Program-made: the position numbers and the translations under genes | Notes under the pieces: model-generated | Database searches by the model: none | Told to the model about the DNA's origin: nothing | Seen by the model: the letters and a program-made list of their open reading frames with translations, nothing else | Shown: in pieces, positions 28,241 to 38,196 of the stretch | Numbering within the stretch: position 1 is the first letter of the stretch | Layout: each line of letters starts with the position of its first letter | Assembly: GCF_014851675.1 (NCBI RefSeq) | Contig: NZ_JACVAE010000002.1 | Location: 372,001 to 436,000, forward strand | Direction of reading: 5' to 3' | Length of the DNA stretch: 64,000 nt | Origin: Rhizobium sp. ARZ01 | Lineage (GTDB): Bacteria; Pseudomonadota; Alphaproteobacteria; Rhizobiales; Rhizobiaceae

Positions 28241-29299
28241 ATGAATATTTCCGAACTCATTATCCCCGGCGACACCCCTGGCATCGAATGGCGGATCCCG
28301 GTGCTGCGTTTTGCCGGCACATCGGCCGCCGCACCGAAGGTCTATATCCAGGCCGCGCTGCATGCCAACGAACTGCCTGGAACGGCTTTGATCCATTTCC
28401 TGTGCGAGCGCCTGCGCGAAGCGGAATCCGAAGGGGCGATTCTTGGCGACATCACGATCGTGCCGCAAGCGAACCCGATCGGCGCGGCGCAATCGCATTT
28501 CGGCGAGATGCAGGGGCGTTTCGACCTTGCCTCACGGACCAATTTCAACCGGGATTTCCCGCTGGTCGCGCTTGCCGAGCGGGACAGCCTGCTTTCGGAT
28601 CTCGACGACCAGACGGCGGTGAACTGTTTGAAGCGGAAGCTGTTGCATGTCGCGCTCGGTGCCGAACTCGTGCTCGATCTGCATTGTGACGACGAATCCA
28701 TCCAGTATGCCTATATCGACGAGGCTTTCTGGCCGGAGGCCTCCGATCTCGCCAGCGCGCTTGCAATGAAGGCGGTTTTCCTGTCGGACGGCGAAAGCAC
28801 GGCATTCGAAGAGGCAGTGGGTTATGCCTTCAAGCGGCAGGGCGGGGACAAGCTGGCGCAGGTGCCGGGACGACTTGCCGTCACCGTCGAGCTTCGCGGG
28901 CGGCGCGACGTCTACCCGGACACGGCGAAAGAGGACGCAGCCGGGCTCTGGAAGTTCCTTGCCGCACGCGGCGCTGTTCGCGATCAGAACGTTCGACTGC
29001 CCGAATACACCGGACCGGCAGTGCCGCTCGACAATATCGAGATGGTACGCGCGGTCGAGGCCGGAACGGTCCTGTTCCACAAGGACATCGGCGATACGGT
29101 CGAGGCGGGCGACGTGCTTGCCACGCTGATCACGCAACCCGGCGCGGCAGACGGCTCCGTCGAGATCCGCGCCGCCCGGGCAGGACTGGTTGCGACCCGC
29201 GCCTCCGATCGTTTCGTTCGCCGTGGGGGTGACCTGATGAAGATCGCCTGCAGCGAAGTAACCCGCGAGAATCGTAAGCCGGGCACGCTCGAGGACTGA
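28241..29299 (+). CDS. Succinylglutamate desuccinylase/aspartoacylase-family zinc hydrolase
   Basis: 352 residues of the AstE/AspA carboxypeptidase-like family. Zinc ligands are seen as H-A-N-E in ALHANELPG (about residues 44-52) and His in LDLHCDD (about 146-152). The catalytic Glu lies in VTVELRGRRD (about 218). The C-terminal 90 residues form a barrel-sandwich domain typical of the family. It would deacylate an N-acyl amino acid or related compound; the real substrate is unknown. The family start MNISELIIPG was used although the frame is longer and no strong ribosome site is visible. Confidence 0.82.
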   Translation: MNISELIIPGDTPGIEWRIPVLRFAGTSAAAPKVYIQAALHANELPGTALIHFLCERLREAESEGAILGDITIVPQANPIGAAQSHFGEMQGRFDLASRTNFNRDFPLVALAERDSLLSDLDDQTAVNCLKRKLLHVALGAELVLDLHCDDESIQYAYIDEAFWPEASDLASALAMKAVFLSDGESTAFEEAVGYAFKRQGGDKLAQVPGRLAVTVELRGRRDVYPDTAKEDAAGLWKFLAARGAVRDQNVRLPEYTGPAVPLDNIEMVRAVEAGTVLFHKDIGDTVEAGDVLATLITQPGAADGSVEIRAARAGLVATRASDRFVRRGGDLMKIACSEVTRENRKPGTLED

Positions 29300-29465
29300 A
29301 CGACGTCCGGCACGAGTTCCAGAAAACAACGGCCAGTGCTATTGGCAGTCCATCTCAACAAGGCACGCGGCGAGTGCCGGCGAAACGGCTTTCATTGCCC
29401 CGTTCACCGTTCTAAGGTGGTTTTCGCTAACGCGTTCAATCACTAGGGCGGTGACCGGGACCATT

Positions 29466-30929
29466 ATGCTGCAGACGATATCCGACTACTGGCCACATTT
29501 TCTGGTCGTCCTGTCGATCGTTCTCGGCACACCCGCTGCCATTCACGCAACGATGACGAAGGAGGAGGTGCGCGCGGCGATCGGCTGGGTCGGCGTCATC
29601 CTGCTTTCACCAATCCTCGGTGCCGTCATCTATTATGTCGTGGGTGTGAACCGCGTCCGCCGCAAGACGCTGGCGTTTCAGCGCTCAGGGCGGGTGGCAA
29701 AGAGGGGCCAACACCATCCGGTTCATTACGATGTGGCGGACGAAGCGGTCCATGCCCGATATGGCGGCGCGCTCGCGGCCATGAAGCATCTCGGCGACAA
29801 TGTCGGACGCTTCCCTCTCACCTCGGGCAACCGGATCGAGGTACTGGAAACCGGTGACGCCGCCTATGCAGCCATGCTCGACGCGATCAGCGCAGCCAAT
29901 CGCAGCATCCTGCTAGAAACCTACATCTTCGATCGCGACAGCATGGGCATGCGCTTTGCCGAAGCACTGGCGGCCGCGGCGGCACGTGGCGTTGCGGTCC
30001 ATGTCCTGATCGATGCAGTGGGTGCGCGCTACTCGACGCCCAGCATCGTTCATACGCTGTGGCACGCCGGCGTCTCGGCACGCGTATTCAACGGCAACAT
30101 TATCATGGGGCTACGGCTGCCCTATGCTAACCTTCGCACACACCGGAAGATCCTGGTGGTCGACGGACAGGTTGCCTTCACCGGCGGCCTCAATATTCGC
30201 GCAGCCTTCACGAGCGAGTTCGCGGGCGAACTGGTTGCCAAGGACACACATTTTCGCGTCACAGGTCCGATCGTCGGCGACATTTTTCACATCGCCTATG
30301 AAGATTGGCGCTTTTCCGGCGGCGAGGCGCTCGACAGCGAGGCCTGGCAGGTTGAACCGCCGATGGTCGAACCGAACACGGAACTTTTGGCCCGCGTCGT
30401 GCCCTCCGGCCCTGACAAAAGCATCGAAACCAACCAGCGCATGCTGATGGGCGCGATCTCGGTCGCCAAGAGCCACATCCGCATCATGTCACCCTATTTC
30501 CTGCCCGAACGCGATCTCATCAGCGCGCTGGCAACGGCGGCACGGCGCGGTGTGCGCATCGACATCGTCGTGCCGGGAGCCAACAACCTGAAGCTGGTGG
30601 ACCTGGCCATGACCGCGCAGTTCGACCAGTTGTTGAAAGCAGGATGCCGGATTTGGCGGGCGAGCGGCACCTTCAACCACTCGAAGCTGACGGTCATCGA
30701 CGGCGTCTGGGCCTATATCGGCTCATCGAACCTGGATCCGCGCTCGCTCCGCCTGAACTTTGAGATCGACATCGAGGTGTTCGACACATTCTTCGCCGCC
30801 GAAATCGAGGCGCGAATCGGCAAGGCCCTGAAATCTGCCAAAGTGATTGACCTGCAGGCACTGCGTGCGCGACCGTTCTCCCGCCGTCTTGTTGAGCGGA
30901 TCGTCTGGCTGGGATCACCCTATCTTTAG
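29466..30929 (+). CDS. cls: Cardiolipin synthase (phospholipase D family)
   Basis: 487-residue inner-membrane enzyme that makes cardiolipin from two phosphatidylglycerols. Two N-terminal membrane spans (about 10-30 and 38-62) are followed by two HKD motifs: H226-x-K228-x4-D233 in RTHRKILVVDG and H405-x-K407-x4-D412 in NHSKLTVIDG, each followed by the GG/GSxN element. A GTG at 29451 could add five residues. Together with pmtA it is the second membrane-lipid gene of the window. Ends 10 bases from the convergent EEP gene. Confidence 0.94.
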   Translation: MLQTISDYWPHFLVVLSIVLGTPAAIHATMTKEEVRAAIGWVGVILLSPILGAVIYYVVGVNRVRRKTLAFQRSGRVAKRGQHHPVHYDVADEAVHARYGGALAAMKHLGDNVGRFPLTSGNRIEVLETGDAAYAAMLDAISAANRSILLETYIFDRDSMGMRFAEALAAAAARGVAVHVLIDAVGARYSTPSIVHTLWHAGVSARVFNGNIIMGLRLPYANLRTHRKILVVDGQVAFTGGLNIRAAFTSEFAGELVAKDTHFRVTGPIVGDIFHIAYEDWRFSGGEALDSEAWQVEPPMVEPNTELLARVVPSGPDKSIETNQRMLMGAISVAKSHIRIMSPYFLPERDLISALATAARRGVRIDIVVPGANNLKLVDLAMTAQFDQLLKAGCRIWRASGTFNHSKLTVIDGVWAYIGSSNLDPRSLRLNFEIDIEVFDTFFAAEIEARIGKALKSAKVIDLQALRARPFSRRLVERIVWLGSPYL

Positions 30930-30939
30930 GGCGCAGACG

Positions 30940-31788
30940 TCAAACGGCTTCAAGCACCCTGGGTCCCGGCTGGCGATAGGACCGCTCCCAAATCGCTTTC
31001 AGATCGATGTGCGCCTTGATCGGCAAGTGGTCGGACGCAACCTTGGCAAGTGGGCTGTCGTGCACCTCGACGGCGGCGACGAGATCGTGGGGGTGACCCA
31101 GCACGCGATCGAGCGCGAGAACCGGGAAACGCGAGGGAAAGCTCGGCACGGCCCCCGAGGTCGGGTCGAACACCGGTGACAGCGGGGAAAGCGAGGAGCG
31201 CCGACCGATGCGCCACTCGTTGAGGTCGCCGATCAGGATCGTCGGCATTTCCTCCTCCTGTGCCACGGATGCGAGGACGTGCTTGGCCTGCAACTCGCGC
31301 GAACGCTTGAGAAGGCCGAAGTGAGCAGCGACGACCCGGAGCTTGCCGGTCGGAAAGTCGATGTTGACCACCAAGGCGCCGCGGGGTTCGACCCCCGGCA
31401 GCTTCAACTGACGGACATTCAGCACCGTGCCCTTGCGGAACATCAGCATGTTGCCGTGCCAGCCGTGACCAGTGCTGGATAGCGAGGCGATCGGCACGGG
31501 CACGAGGCCGCTGACCCGCTCCAGTGTCGCGAGGTCCAGCAGGCCCGAACGGCAGCCGAAGCGCTTGTCCGCTTCCTGTATCGCAATCACGTCGGCATCG
31601 ATTTCGGAAATGACCTCGGCCACGCGCTCCGGATCGAATTTCCGGTCAACGCCGACGCATTTGTGGACATTGTAGGAGGCGATGACCGTGTCGCCGCCGT
31701 CGCGATTGGCGGAAATCGGCCGATGCCCACGGCGGTTGCGGATCGCAGACAGGGCTGCGGTACTCACCTTTTCGTTCAGTTTTTTCAA
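30940..31788 (-). CDS. Endonuclease/exonuclease/phosphatase (EEP) family protein
   Basis: 282 residues. EEP-fold motifs are visible: ASYNVHKC (metal-binding Asn), IQEAD (Glu metal ligand), VVAAHFGL, LIGDLNEW (Asp/Asn) and ASDHLPIKA (the Asp-His catalytic end). Members act on DNA, phospholipid head groups or phosphates; the position next to cls suggests a lipid or phosphodiester substrate but proves nothing. The start is a TTG at 31788 with GGAAGG just upstream; a GTG seven codons on is an alternative. Confidence 0.83.
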   Translation of the reverse strand: MKKLNEKVSTAALSAIRNRRGHRPISANRDGGDTVIASYNVHKCVGVDRKFDPERVAEVISEIDADVIAIQEADKRFGCRSGLLDLATLERVSGLVPVPIASLSSTGHGWHGNMLMFRKGTVLNVRQLKLPGVEPRGALVVNIDFPTGKLRVVAAHFGLLKRSRELQAKHVLASVAQEEEMPTILIGDLNEWRIGRRSSLSPLSPVFDPTSGAVPSFPSRFPVLALDRVLGHPHDLVAAVEVHDSPLAKVASDHLPIKAHIDLKAIWERSYRQPGPRVLEAV

Positions 31789-31945
31789 CGAACCTTCCTT
31801 CGCACGATCGTGCAGTCAGAAGATAGGGGACGCTACGGTGCACCGCAACCGTAAAGCCATAAAATGTGCCGGGATGGCTGGGCCTCGGCGCCGGCACGAA
31901 AGATCACGCTCGAAATCCGCCGCGATATCCCGTAAACCGTCGCTC

Positions 31946-32030
31946 AAAGCGCGTCGCGATCTTCAGGCCCGTCGCGCTTTTTGGTCTTTGTTGTTTCGCT
32001 GTCTCGCGAAATCGAGGCACGCTTCGACTT
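31946..32030 (+). repeat. Rhizobial intergenic mosaic repeat, diverged copy 2
   Basis: AAAGCGCGTCGCGATC followed by TTCAGG, a CGCGCTTTTTGG stretch and TCTTTGTTGTTTCGC resembles the first half of the element at 2413-2520 in the same orientation. It lies just before the aminotransferase gene. The right-hand boundary is uncertain. Confidence 0.4.
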
Positions 32031-32051
32031 CCACGCAGCAGGGGTTCTGCC

Positions 32052-33221
32052 ATGTTCGATACGCTCGCCCGCCAGCCCGACGATCCACTCCTTGCCCTGA
32101 TTGGGCTCTACAAAGCTGATCCGAGACCCGGCAAGGTCGACCTTGGCGTCGGCGTCTACCGCGACGAAGAGGGTGCCACGCCGATCTTCCGGGCCGTGAA
32201 GGAGGCCGAACGGCGCCTGCTGGAGGGCCAGATCACGAAGTCCTATGTCGGCCCCGAGGGGGACCCCGTATTCCTTGAGCGGCTCTGGAATCTGACGACC
32301 GGACCGGCTGGCCACGATCTTGCGACCGCTGCCGTGCAGACACCGGGCGGATCAGGCGCCGTCCGCCTCGCCGCAGACCTCATGGTTCGATTGGGCATCA
32401 AGAAGATCTGGCTCGGCCTGCCGACCTGGCCCAACCATGCAGCCATCTTCAAGGCGGCTGGCCTCGAGGTCATTTCCTACCCGTTCTTCGACGTGCCCTC
32501 GCAGACCGTGTTGTTCGACAGCATGATGGAGGCGCTGCAGGGGGCGAAAGCCGGCGATGCCGTATTGCTGCATGCAAGCTGCCACAACCCGACCGGGGGC
32601 GTCCTCTCGCCTGAGCAATGGGCAGCCGTTTCCGCATTGATCGCAGCGCGCGGCCTGCTGCCGCTCGTCGACAGTGCCTACCAAGGCTTCGGCAGGGGGC
32701 TCGAGGCGGATTCGGAGGGCTTGCGCACACTGCTTGCAGCCGTGCCTGAAGCCCTCGTCGCGGTCTCTTGCTCGAAGAACTTCGGGCTCTACCGCGAGCG
32801 CACCGGCGCCATCTTTGCCGTGGCTTCATCAAAGGCATCTGCGGACTCCGTGCGGACAAACCTCGCCGGTCTCGCCCGCACCAGCTACTCCATGCCGCCG
32901 GATCACGGCGCAGCCATCGTCAGCACGATTCTCGGCGACGCCGCGTTGACGGCGGACTGGATGGCGGAACTGGAGACGATGCGCAGCCGCGTCGCATCGA
33001 TCCGCGAACGGCTTGCCGCGGGCCTTGCACGTCGCTGGCAGGTGATGACGGCCATCGCCGGGCAGGAAGGGATGTTCTCGCTGCTGCCGCTGAAGGAGGC
33101 CGACGTCATGCGCCTTCGCGCCGAGCATGCGATCTACATGCCGGGTTCCGGTCGGATCAACATCGCCGGCCTCAAGAGCGCCGAGGTCGACTCGGTGGTC
33201 GAGAAATTCCTCAGCCTTTGA
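32052..33221 (+). CDS. Aromatic amino acid / aspartate aminotransferase (class I)
   Basis: 389-residue PLP enzyme of the AspC/TyrB subgroup (Iota/I-alpha). PLP lysine is K242 in SCSKNFGLYRER; the PLP-binding HNPTG (about 178-182) and Tyr in DSAYQG are present, and the substrate-carboxylate Arg lies in the PGSGRINIAG end (about 365). The N-terminal LGVGVYRDE is diagnostic. It resembles the TatA aromatic aminotransferase described in Sinorhizobium meliloti; aspartate versus aromatic preference cannot be judged here. The open frame extends to 31866 but the family starts at 32052. Confidence 0.88.
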   Translation: MFDTLARQPDDPLLALIGLYKADPRPGKVDLGVGVYRDEEGATPIFRAVKEAERRLLEGQITKSYVGPEGDPVFLERLWNLTTGPAGHDLATAAVQTPGGSGAVRLAADLMVRLGIKKIWLGLPTWPNHAAIFKAAGLEVISYPFFDVPSQTVLFDSMMEALQGAKAGDAVLLHASCHNPTGGVLSPEQWAAVSALIAARGLLPLVDSAYQGFGRGLEADSEGLRTLLAAVPEALVAVSCSKNFGLYRERTGAIFAVASSKASADSVRTNLAGLARTSYSMPPDHGAAIVSTILGDAALTADWMAELETMRSRVASIRERLAAGLARRWQVMTAIAGQEGMFSLLPLKEADVMRLRAEHAIYMPGSGRINIAGLKSAEVDSVVEKFLSL

Positions 33222-33327
33222 CAACGTGACGAGGGCACGGGACCGTGCCGATGTCCGGAGCATTGACCACCGGCGGATGATGTCCGCCGGCAACGTCGTG
33301 CCAGGTGGGCACGCAAAGGAGCAAGTG

Positions 33328-33678
33328 GTGACGGTCACCCTTTACGGCATCAAGAACTGCGACACGATGAAGAAGGCGCGGACATGGCTGGATGACCGGC
33401 AGATCGCCTACCGCTTCCACGACTACAAGGCAGAAGGCATCGATGCGACCTCGATCGGGCGCTGGATCGATGCGCTCGGCTGGGAGACGGTCCTCAATCG
33501 TGCCGGAACGACCTTTCGCGCGCTTGCGCCAGCCGACAAGACCGACCTGAACGCGCAAAAGGCTGTTGCGCTCATGCTCGCGCAGCCCGCAATGATCAAA
33601 CGCCCCATCCTCGATCTTGACGGCAAGTATCTGGCCGGCTTCAAGCCAGAGCTCTACGAAGCGGCATTCTCCGCCTAA
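33328..33678 (+). CDS. ArsC/Spx-family reductase-like protein (YffB type)
   Basis: 116 residues of the arsenate-reductase-like family. YGIKNCDTMKKARTWLDD with single Cys C11 is the YffB signature (N-C-D-T-x-K-K-A), distinct from true ArsC; these proteins are glutathione-dependent thiol reductases of unknown substrate. KRPILDLDGKYLAGFKPELY is the C-terminal hallmark. The start is a GTG: AAAGGAG lies seven bases before the GTG at 33328; the adjacent GTG at 33325 is too close. A strong terminator follows. Confidence 0.83.
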   Translation: MTVTLYGIKNCDTMKKARTWLDDRQIAYRFHDYKAEGIDATSIGRWIDALGWETVLNRAGTTFRALAPADKTDLNAQKAVALMLAQPAMIKRPILDLDGKYLAGFKPELYEAAFSA

Positions 33679-33692
33679 CGGCAAGCGCGGCC

Positions 33693-33720
33693 GGGACGCC
33701 TTTCGAAGCGTCCCCTTTTT
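33693..33720 (+). terminator. Intrinsic terminator between ArsC-like and RTX genes
   Basis: GGGACGC (33693-33699) pairs with GCGTCCC (33708-33714) around an eight-base loop and is followed by C and five T. It lies 14 bases after the ArsC-like stop and 20 bases before the end of the convergent RTX gene. Confidence 0.8.
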
Positions 33721-33739
33721 CCCGCACTGTTCGGCGACA

Positions 33740-35053
33740 TCAAAAGGTAAAGAAGTCGTCAGCCGTCATCTTCAATCCAGCATCCAGCACTGCGAAGAGC
33801 ACGCGACCGCCGGATGCACTCCCGTTCCAATCGTAGTAGAGATTTCCAGCATCCTTTTCGTAGATGATCCGATCGCTCGCGTCCGCGGCAGTGCCGGTAT
33901 TGTTGGCGCAGAACTGCGCGGCGGTCAGTACTCCAGTCCCCGTCAGCTTCGTAAAAATCGCGTTCTCGAGTCTGATCGTATCGTAAACGACGTTGAAGTC
34001 GTCGATCTCGTCGACATTGGTGCTCGCGCTCAGCTTCGTATTGAAGACGAACGAATCCTTTCCGCTGTCGCCGCGCAGCAAGTCGTTGCCGAGACCGCCC
34101 GCAATCATGTCGTTGCCGCCGTCGCCGCGCAGCCAGTTGTCGCCTGAACTGCCCGTCAGCTTGTCAGCAAACGCGGTGCCGCGCACCCCCTCGATGCTCG
34201 TTAAGGTGTCCGTCTTTCCGAAGCCATCAACGGCGGTGCCGGCCTGCAGGTTGACGGTGACACCGACCTTGCCGCCGTCATTGTTCTGGTCCCGGTGATA
34301 GCTGACCGTATCGAAGCCGCCGCGGCCATCGATGATGTCCCGGCCGCCAATGCCCTGAAAGTCCTCGTCTCGCGCCGACCCCTTCATGACGTCCCTGAAC
34401 TGGGTGCCGCGGAATGTCTCGAAATTCTGAAAGGTCTCGACATTGCCGTAAGGGTCCGTGACCTTACCCGTCGCAGCGTCCAGCGATATGCCGCCACGGG
34501 CATTGGAATTGTGGCGGGCGTCCTGAAAACTCAGATTGTCCCACCCCGTACCGCCGTCATAGGTATCCTTCCCCTCGCCGCCGATGACGAAGTCATCGCC
34601 GCCATTGGCATTGATAACGTCGTTGCCGGCGAACCCCTCCAGGTCGTCATTGCCGGCCGATCCGTTCAGCTTGTCGCTGCCCTTCAATATCCAGGCCTGG
34701 AGGTTCCATGGATCAAAGGACTGGGCGGCATTGTCGAGCGCCTCCAGAGACAGGCTGAGCCCCTCGATCTTCGACACCAGAGTGGTGCCGTTCGACTGAA
34801 ACAATTCGATCTTGGTCACCTTGCCGCCCGTAGGACTTCCATCGGAACCGTAGGTGAAATCGGTTCCGGAAAACCGTAGCTTAAGGCCATTGTCCAGCTT
34901 CATATCCACTTTGGTCGGCGTTTTGGTGACGACGGTTGCAGTCGAGGGATCCACAAGCTCCCCGAACATCGGATTGTAGTCGAAACCTGGTATCGCCGGC
35001 GAATAGCTCTGCGGATATTTGCCGTTGGGAAAGAAAACCGTGTAGGTCGCCAT
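33740..35053 (-). CDS. RTX (haemolysin-type calcium-binding repeat) secreted protein
   Basis: 437 residues. Glycine/aspartate-rich nonapeptide repeats (GGxGxDxUx type) occur in three blocks: about residues 130-180 (GSAGNDDLEGFAGNDVINAN, GGEGKDTYDGGTGWD), 230-250 (GIGGRDIIDGRGGFDTV) and 295-335 (GDGGNDMIAGGLGNDLLRGD). The C-terminal about 100 residues end in DDFFTF, typical of type I secretion signals. There is no signal peptide. The first about 120 residues (MATYTVFFPNGKYP...) are not recognised. No ABC/membrane-fusion secretion genes are in the window, so it must use a distant type I system. Confidence 0.85.
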   Translation of the reverse strand: MATYTVFFPNGKYPQSYSPAIPGFDYNPMFGELVDPSTATVVTKTPTKVDMKLDNGLKLRFSGTDFTYGSDGSPTGGKVTKIELFQSNGTTLVSKIEGLSLSLEALDNAAQSFDPWNLQAWILKGSDKLNGSAGNDDLEGFAGNDVINANGGDDFVIGGEGKDTYDGGTGWDNLSFQDARHNSNARGGISLDAATGKVTDPYGNVETFQNFETFRGTQFRDVMKGSARDEDFQGIGGRDIIDGRGGFDTVSYHRDQNNDGGKVGVTVNLQAGTAVDGFGKTDTLTSIEGVRGTAFADKLTGSSGDNWLRGDGGNDMIAGGLGNDLLRGDSGKDSFVFNTKLSASTNVDEIDDFNVVYDTIRLENAIFTKLTGTGVLTAAQFCANNTGTAADASDRIIYEKDAGNLYYDWNGSASGGRVLFAVLDAGLKMTADDFFTF

Positions 35054-35382
35054 CTCTCTTCACCTCCCAATATTAGGTGGCGAGAATGTACCGCGCACTG
35101 TTCGAAGCTGTCGATAGAACCCCCTTTCACTCGAAGGAGGTAAGCGCACGCATGGTGATCGGCGCTTCAGCATCGCCTTCACCCCGATCGGATGTCTGCC
35201 GTTGTTCGCGCGCCGTTCGACAACAGGATTTCGTGGGGTGATCACTTAATCCTTTCTTTAGGCGGGCTACTTACTGATCTGATGAGCGGACCCCGCGCCT
35301 CGCCATGAAAGCGTTGATCACACCTCCCAATCATTTCCTTTCGTCGCCCCTGCGCATGTTCGCGGGCGGTTAGGTCACATCC
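35054..35382. other. Divergent intergenic region RTX / chemoreceptor
   Basis: 329 bases. CACCTCCCAAT at 35068-35078 is the RTX ribosome site read on the minus strand. A similar CACCTCCCAATC recurs at 35321-35332, also as a minus-strand ribosome-site-like GGGAGGTG, but no gene on that strand is supported behind it. No promoter of a known class is recognised with confidence. Confidence 0.45.
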
Positions 35383-37341
35383 ATGAACATTCTGAACAAC
35401 CTCTCGATCCGAACCAAGATCATGTCCATCGTCGCCAGCCTTGCGGCAGTTATGGCGATCGGCGCGATCTTTGCAGCCCAAGCGACCAACTCGCTGGTAT
35501 CGAGCTACAATGACTTTCTGGCAAAAGAGACCCAAGCGGCAATCAATTTGACCGCGGCAAACCGGAACTTGCAGGGCGTCGGATATGCAGCATATCAGTC
35601 GCTGCGTTACGACAGTGGTACCGAGCAGAATCTGGAAGCGGTCAAGAACTATCGTTCGAACGCCAAGAATTATGTCGAGCGCATGAAGCTAGCGGCTACG
35701 TCCCTGCCCGAGGAAACTGCAACCTTCGACGGTTTTCTGAACCACTTCGAAGAAATTCAGAAGCTGGTCGACCGGGCCGTCGCCTTGGGCGCCGAAAACC
35801 GCAATGATGAGTCTGCAGCCCTCTTGGGGCAGGCGGACGGCATGGTCACCGCCCTAGCGCTGAACATGCAAAAATCAGCCACCGCTTTGCGTGCACAGGT
35901 AGACGAACAGACGCAACTGCTGGGCGCTGAGGCGGCAGACATGGTGCTTGCCATCGAGATCGGCGCTGCGGCCGCCATCCTGATCGCGCTCGCGGGCGCC
36001 TATTGGTTCGCGTCCAACGGCATCTCCCGCCCGCTGCAGGCTGTAACCGAGCGGATGAAGGCGCTTGCCAACGGCGATACGGATTCGCCCATCGCGGGCG
36101 TGGATCGCGGCGACGAAGTGGGAACGGTCGCAAAGGCATTGAACATTTTTCGCGAAGCAGCCCTTGAAAACCGCCGCCTTGGCGAGGAAGCTGACGCCAA
36201 CCGCTCGCATGCCGAAAAGGAGCGCATCGCCCGCGAAGAACAAAAGGCCCGCGAGGCGGAGGAAATCCGCTTTGCCGTCGACGCTCTGGCATCCGGCCTC
36301 GGCAGGCTTTCCGACGGGGATGTCTCGTCCTCGATCGACACGCCCTTTGTCCAGCATCTCGACAAGCTGCGCCATGACTTCAATTCGACAGTTGCTACGC
36401 TGCAAAGCACGTTGAAGGCCGTCGGAGACAACGCACGCGCGATCGACTCCGGAGCGAACGAGATCCGCTCGGCCGCCGACGATCTGTCGAAGCGCACCGA
36501 GCAGCAGGCCGCATCCGTCGAAGAAACCGCGGCCGCGCTCGAGCAAATCACCACGACGGTCAAGGACGCTTCCCACCGCGCCGAGGAGGCAGGCCAGCTT
36601 GTCCAGCGCACGAAGTCGGGTGCAGAGAAATCCGGCGAGATCGTTCAGAGTGCCATCCACGCCATGAGTGAGATCGAGCGTTCCTCGACCGAGATCACCA
36701 ACATCATCGGCGTCATCGATGAAATCGCGTTCCAGACGAACCTGCTGGCGCTCAATGCCGGTGTAGAGGCGGCGCGGGCGGGTGAAGCCGGCAAGGGCTT
36801 TGCCGTCGTCGCACAGGAAGTGCGCGAACTCGCCCAGCGTTCGGCTGCCGCTGCGAAGGAGATCAAGTCGCTGATCAGCGCCTCCTCGCAACATGTCGAG
36901 CGCGGCGTCGGTCTGGTAGCCGACACCGGCAAGGCGCTGCAGGCGATCGTCTCCGAGGTGCAGGAGATCAATCGTCTGGTGGCCGGCATCGTCGAATCCG
37001 CCCGCGAGCAGTCGGTCGGCCTCAACGAGATTAACATGGCGGTCAACACGATTGATCAGAACACGCAGCAGAACGCGGCGATGGTCGAAGAGTCGAATGC
37101 CGCCAGCCATAGCCTTGCCCGCGAAGCCGAGGCCCTGAACCGGCTGATCGCCCAGTTCAACGTGGGCGACGGCAGACAGACGAGGGCACCGGTGGCCGTC
37201 TCCGTGCCGTCTGGTACCGGAACGGCACCCCGCGCATCGAAGCCGGCGTCGAACCCTGTGCGAGCGCTGGGCCGCAAGGTCGCAGCCGCCTTCGTCGGCA
37301 ACGCCGCCGTCAAGGTCAGCGACGACTGGGAAGAATTCTGA
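35383..37341 (+). CDS. Methyl-accepting chemotaxis protein
   Basis: 652 residues. Membrane span 1 (about 12-33), a periplasmic helical sensing domain (about 34-188, rich in Ala/Gln/Glu, four-helix-bundle-like), span 2 (about 189-210), HAMP (about 211-263), a second HAMP-like linker (about 295-345), then the methylation helices and the signalling hairpin tip [21 protein letters not shown] (about 445-465). The C-terminus ends DWEEF, a CheR-docking pentapeptide of the rhizobial kind. Ligand unknown. The proximity to the aromatic-acid genes is suggestive, but it is a separate, convergent unit. Confidence 0.94.
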   Translation: MNILNNLSIRTKIMSIVASLAAVMAIGAIFAAQATNSLVSSYNDFLAKETQAAINLTAANRNLQGVGYAAYQSLRYDSGTEQNLEAVKNYRSNAKNYVERMKLAATSLPEETATFDGFLNHFEEIQKLVDRAVALGAENRNDESAALLGQADGMVTALALNMQKSATALRAQVDEQTQLLGAEAADMVLAIEIGAAAAILIALAGAYWFASNGISRPLQAVTERMKALANGDTDSPIAGVDRGDEVGTVAKALNIFREAALENRRLGEEADANRSHAEKERIAREEQKAREAEEIRFAVDALASGLGRLSDGDVSSSIDTPFVQHLDKLRHDFNSTVATLQSTLKAVGDNARAIDSGANEIRSAADDLSKRTEQQAASVEETAAALEQITTTVKDASHRAEEAGQLVQRTKSGAEKSGEIVQSAIHAMSEIERSSTEITNIIGVIDEIAFQTNLLALNAGVEAARAGEAGKGFAVVAQEVRELAQRSAAAAKEIKSLISASSQHVERGVGLVADTGKALQAIVSEVQEINRLVAGIVESAREQSVGLNEINMAVNTIDQNTQQNAAMVEESNAASHSLAREAEALNRLIAQFNVGDGRQTRAPVAVSVPSGTGTAPRASKPASNPVRALGRKVAAAFVGNAAVKVSDDWEEF

Positions 37342-37368
37342 TCCTGCGCTGACATTTCTGAGGACAGT

Positions 37369-37403
37369 CACGGCCACGCCCACACGTCGGCCGTGATTTT
37401 TTT
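37369..37403 (+). terminator. Intrinsic terminator of the chemoreceptor gene
   Basis: CACGGCC (37369-37375) pairs with GGCCGTG (37389-37395), followed by A and seven T. 28 bases after the stop. Between 37404 and 37473 nothing else is seen before the convergent transporter operon end. Confidence 0.85.
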
Positions 37404-37473
37404 CACATTGCGGCTGCATGAAGCAGACCCAGATCGCACGTCGATGTCGACCCGCGCCATGTCGCGCAGCGGG

Positions 37474-38196
37474 CTAGTGCAGCCCGCCAACGCCAAGAAG
37501 CGTCTCCACCGCGTGCTGATCGGCCGAAAGCTCGGCGGGCGTCCCGGTCCAGGCGATGCGCCCGCGCTCGAGAACGACAATCTTCTCGGCGAAATCGAGT
37601 GCGCTCTGGATGCGCTGCTCGACGAGCAGAATCGTCATCTCGCCCGAAGCAGCCAGCTTGTGGAAGGCAGCCATCAGTTCCTCGCAGATCACCGGGGCCA
37701 ATCCCTCCAGCGGCTCATCCAGAAGCAACACCGTGGGTCTGCCCAGGATCGTGCGCATCGTGGTCAACATCTGCTGCTCGCCACCGGAGAGCTGGGAGCC
37801 GAGGTTTTTCCGCCGCTCCTTCAGCCGCGGAAACATTTCGTAGGCTTCCTCGATTGCCGACTTCGGACGATCCTTCAAGCCAACGAAGAGGTTTTCCTCC
37901 ACCGTCAGGGTCGGGAAGACATCACGAGACTGCGGCACATAGCCGAGGCCTTTGCGCGCCCGGGAGGCGCTGTCGAGCGCGGTCACATCCGTTCCGTCGA
38001 TGCGGATCTCGCCGCCGTAACGCCGCGTCTGTCCGGCCAGCGTCGCAAAGAGCGTCGACTTGCCCATGCCGTTTCTGCCGAGCACGCCCAGACGCGAGCC
38101 GGCGGGAGCGATAAGCGCAATATCTTCCAGAATGCGCGTCTGGCCATAGCCGGCACTGAGGCCGGAAATTTCAAGCGACGCTGCGGGCATCGGCAT
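37474..38196 (-). CDS. LivF-type ABC transporter ATPase (probable protocatechuate uptake)
   Basis: 240 residues. Walker A GRNGMGKST (about 40-48), ABC signature LSGGEQQM, Walker B VLLLDEP and H-loop-region LLVEQR are intact; the family is the branched-chain-type (HAAT) importer ATPase LivF. Start ATG at 38196 with GGGAG upstream, overlapping the LivG end by 26 bases; ATG 38190 is the alternative. Last gene of a five-gene leftward operon beginning at 42136 behind a PcaQ-like operator, so the substrate is probably protocatechuate or a related acid, comparable to S. meliloti PcaMNVWX. Confidence 0.88.
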   Translation of the reverse strand: MPMPAASLEISGLSAGYGQTRILEDIALIAPAGSRLGVLGRNGMGKSTLFATLAGQTRRYGGEIRIDGTDVTALDSASRARKGLGYVPQSRDVFPTLTVEENLFVGLKDRPKSAIEEAYEMFPRLKERRKNLGSQLSGGEQQMLTTMRTILGRPTVLLLDEPLEGLAPVICEELMAAFHKLAASGEMTILLVEQRIQSALDFAEKIVVLERGRIAWTGTPAELSADQHAVETLLGVGGLH

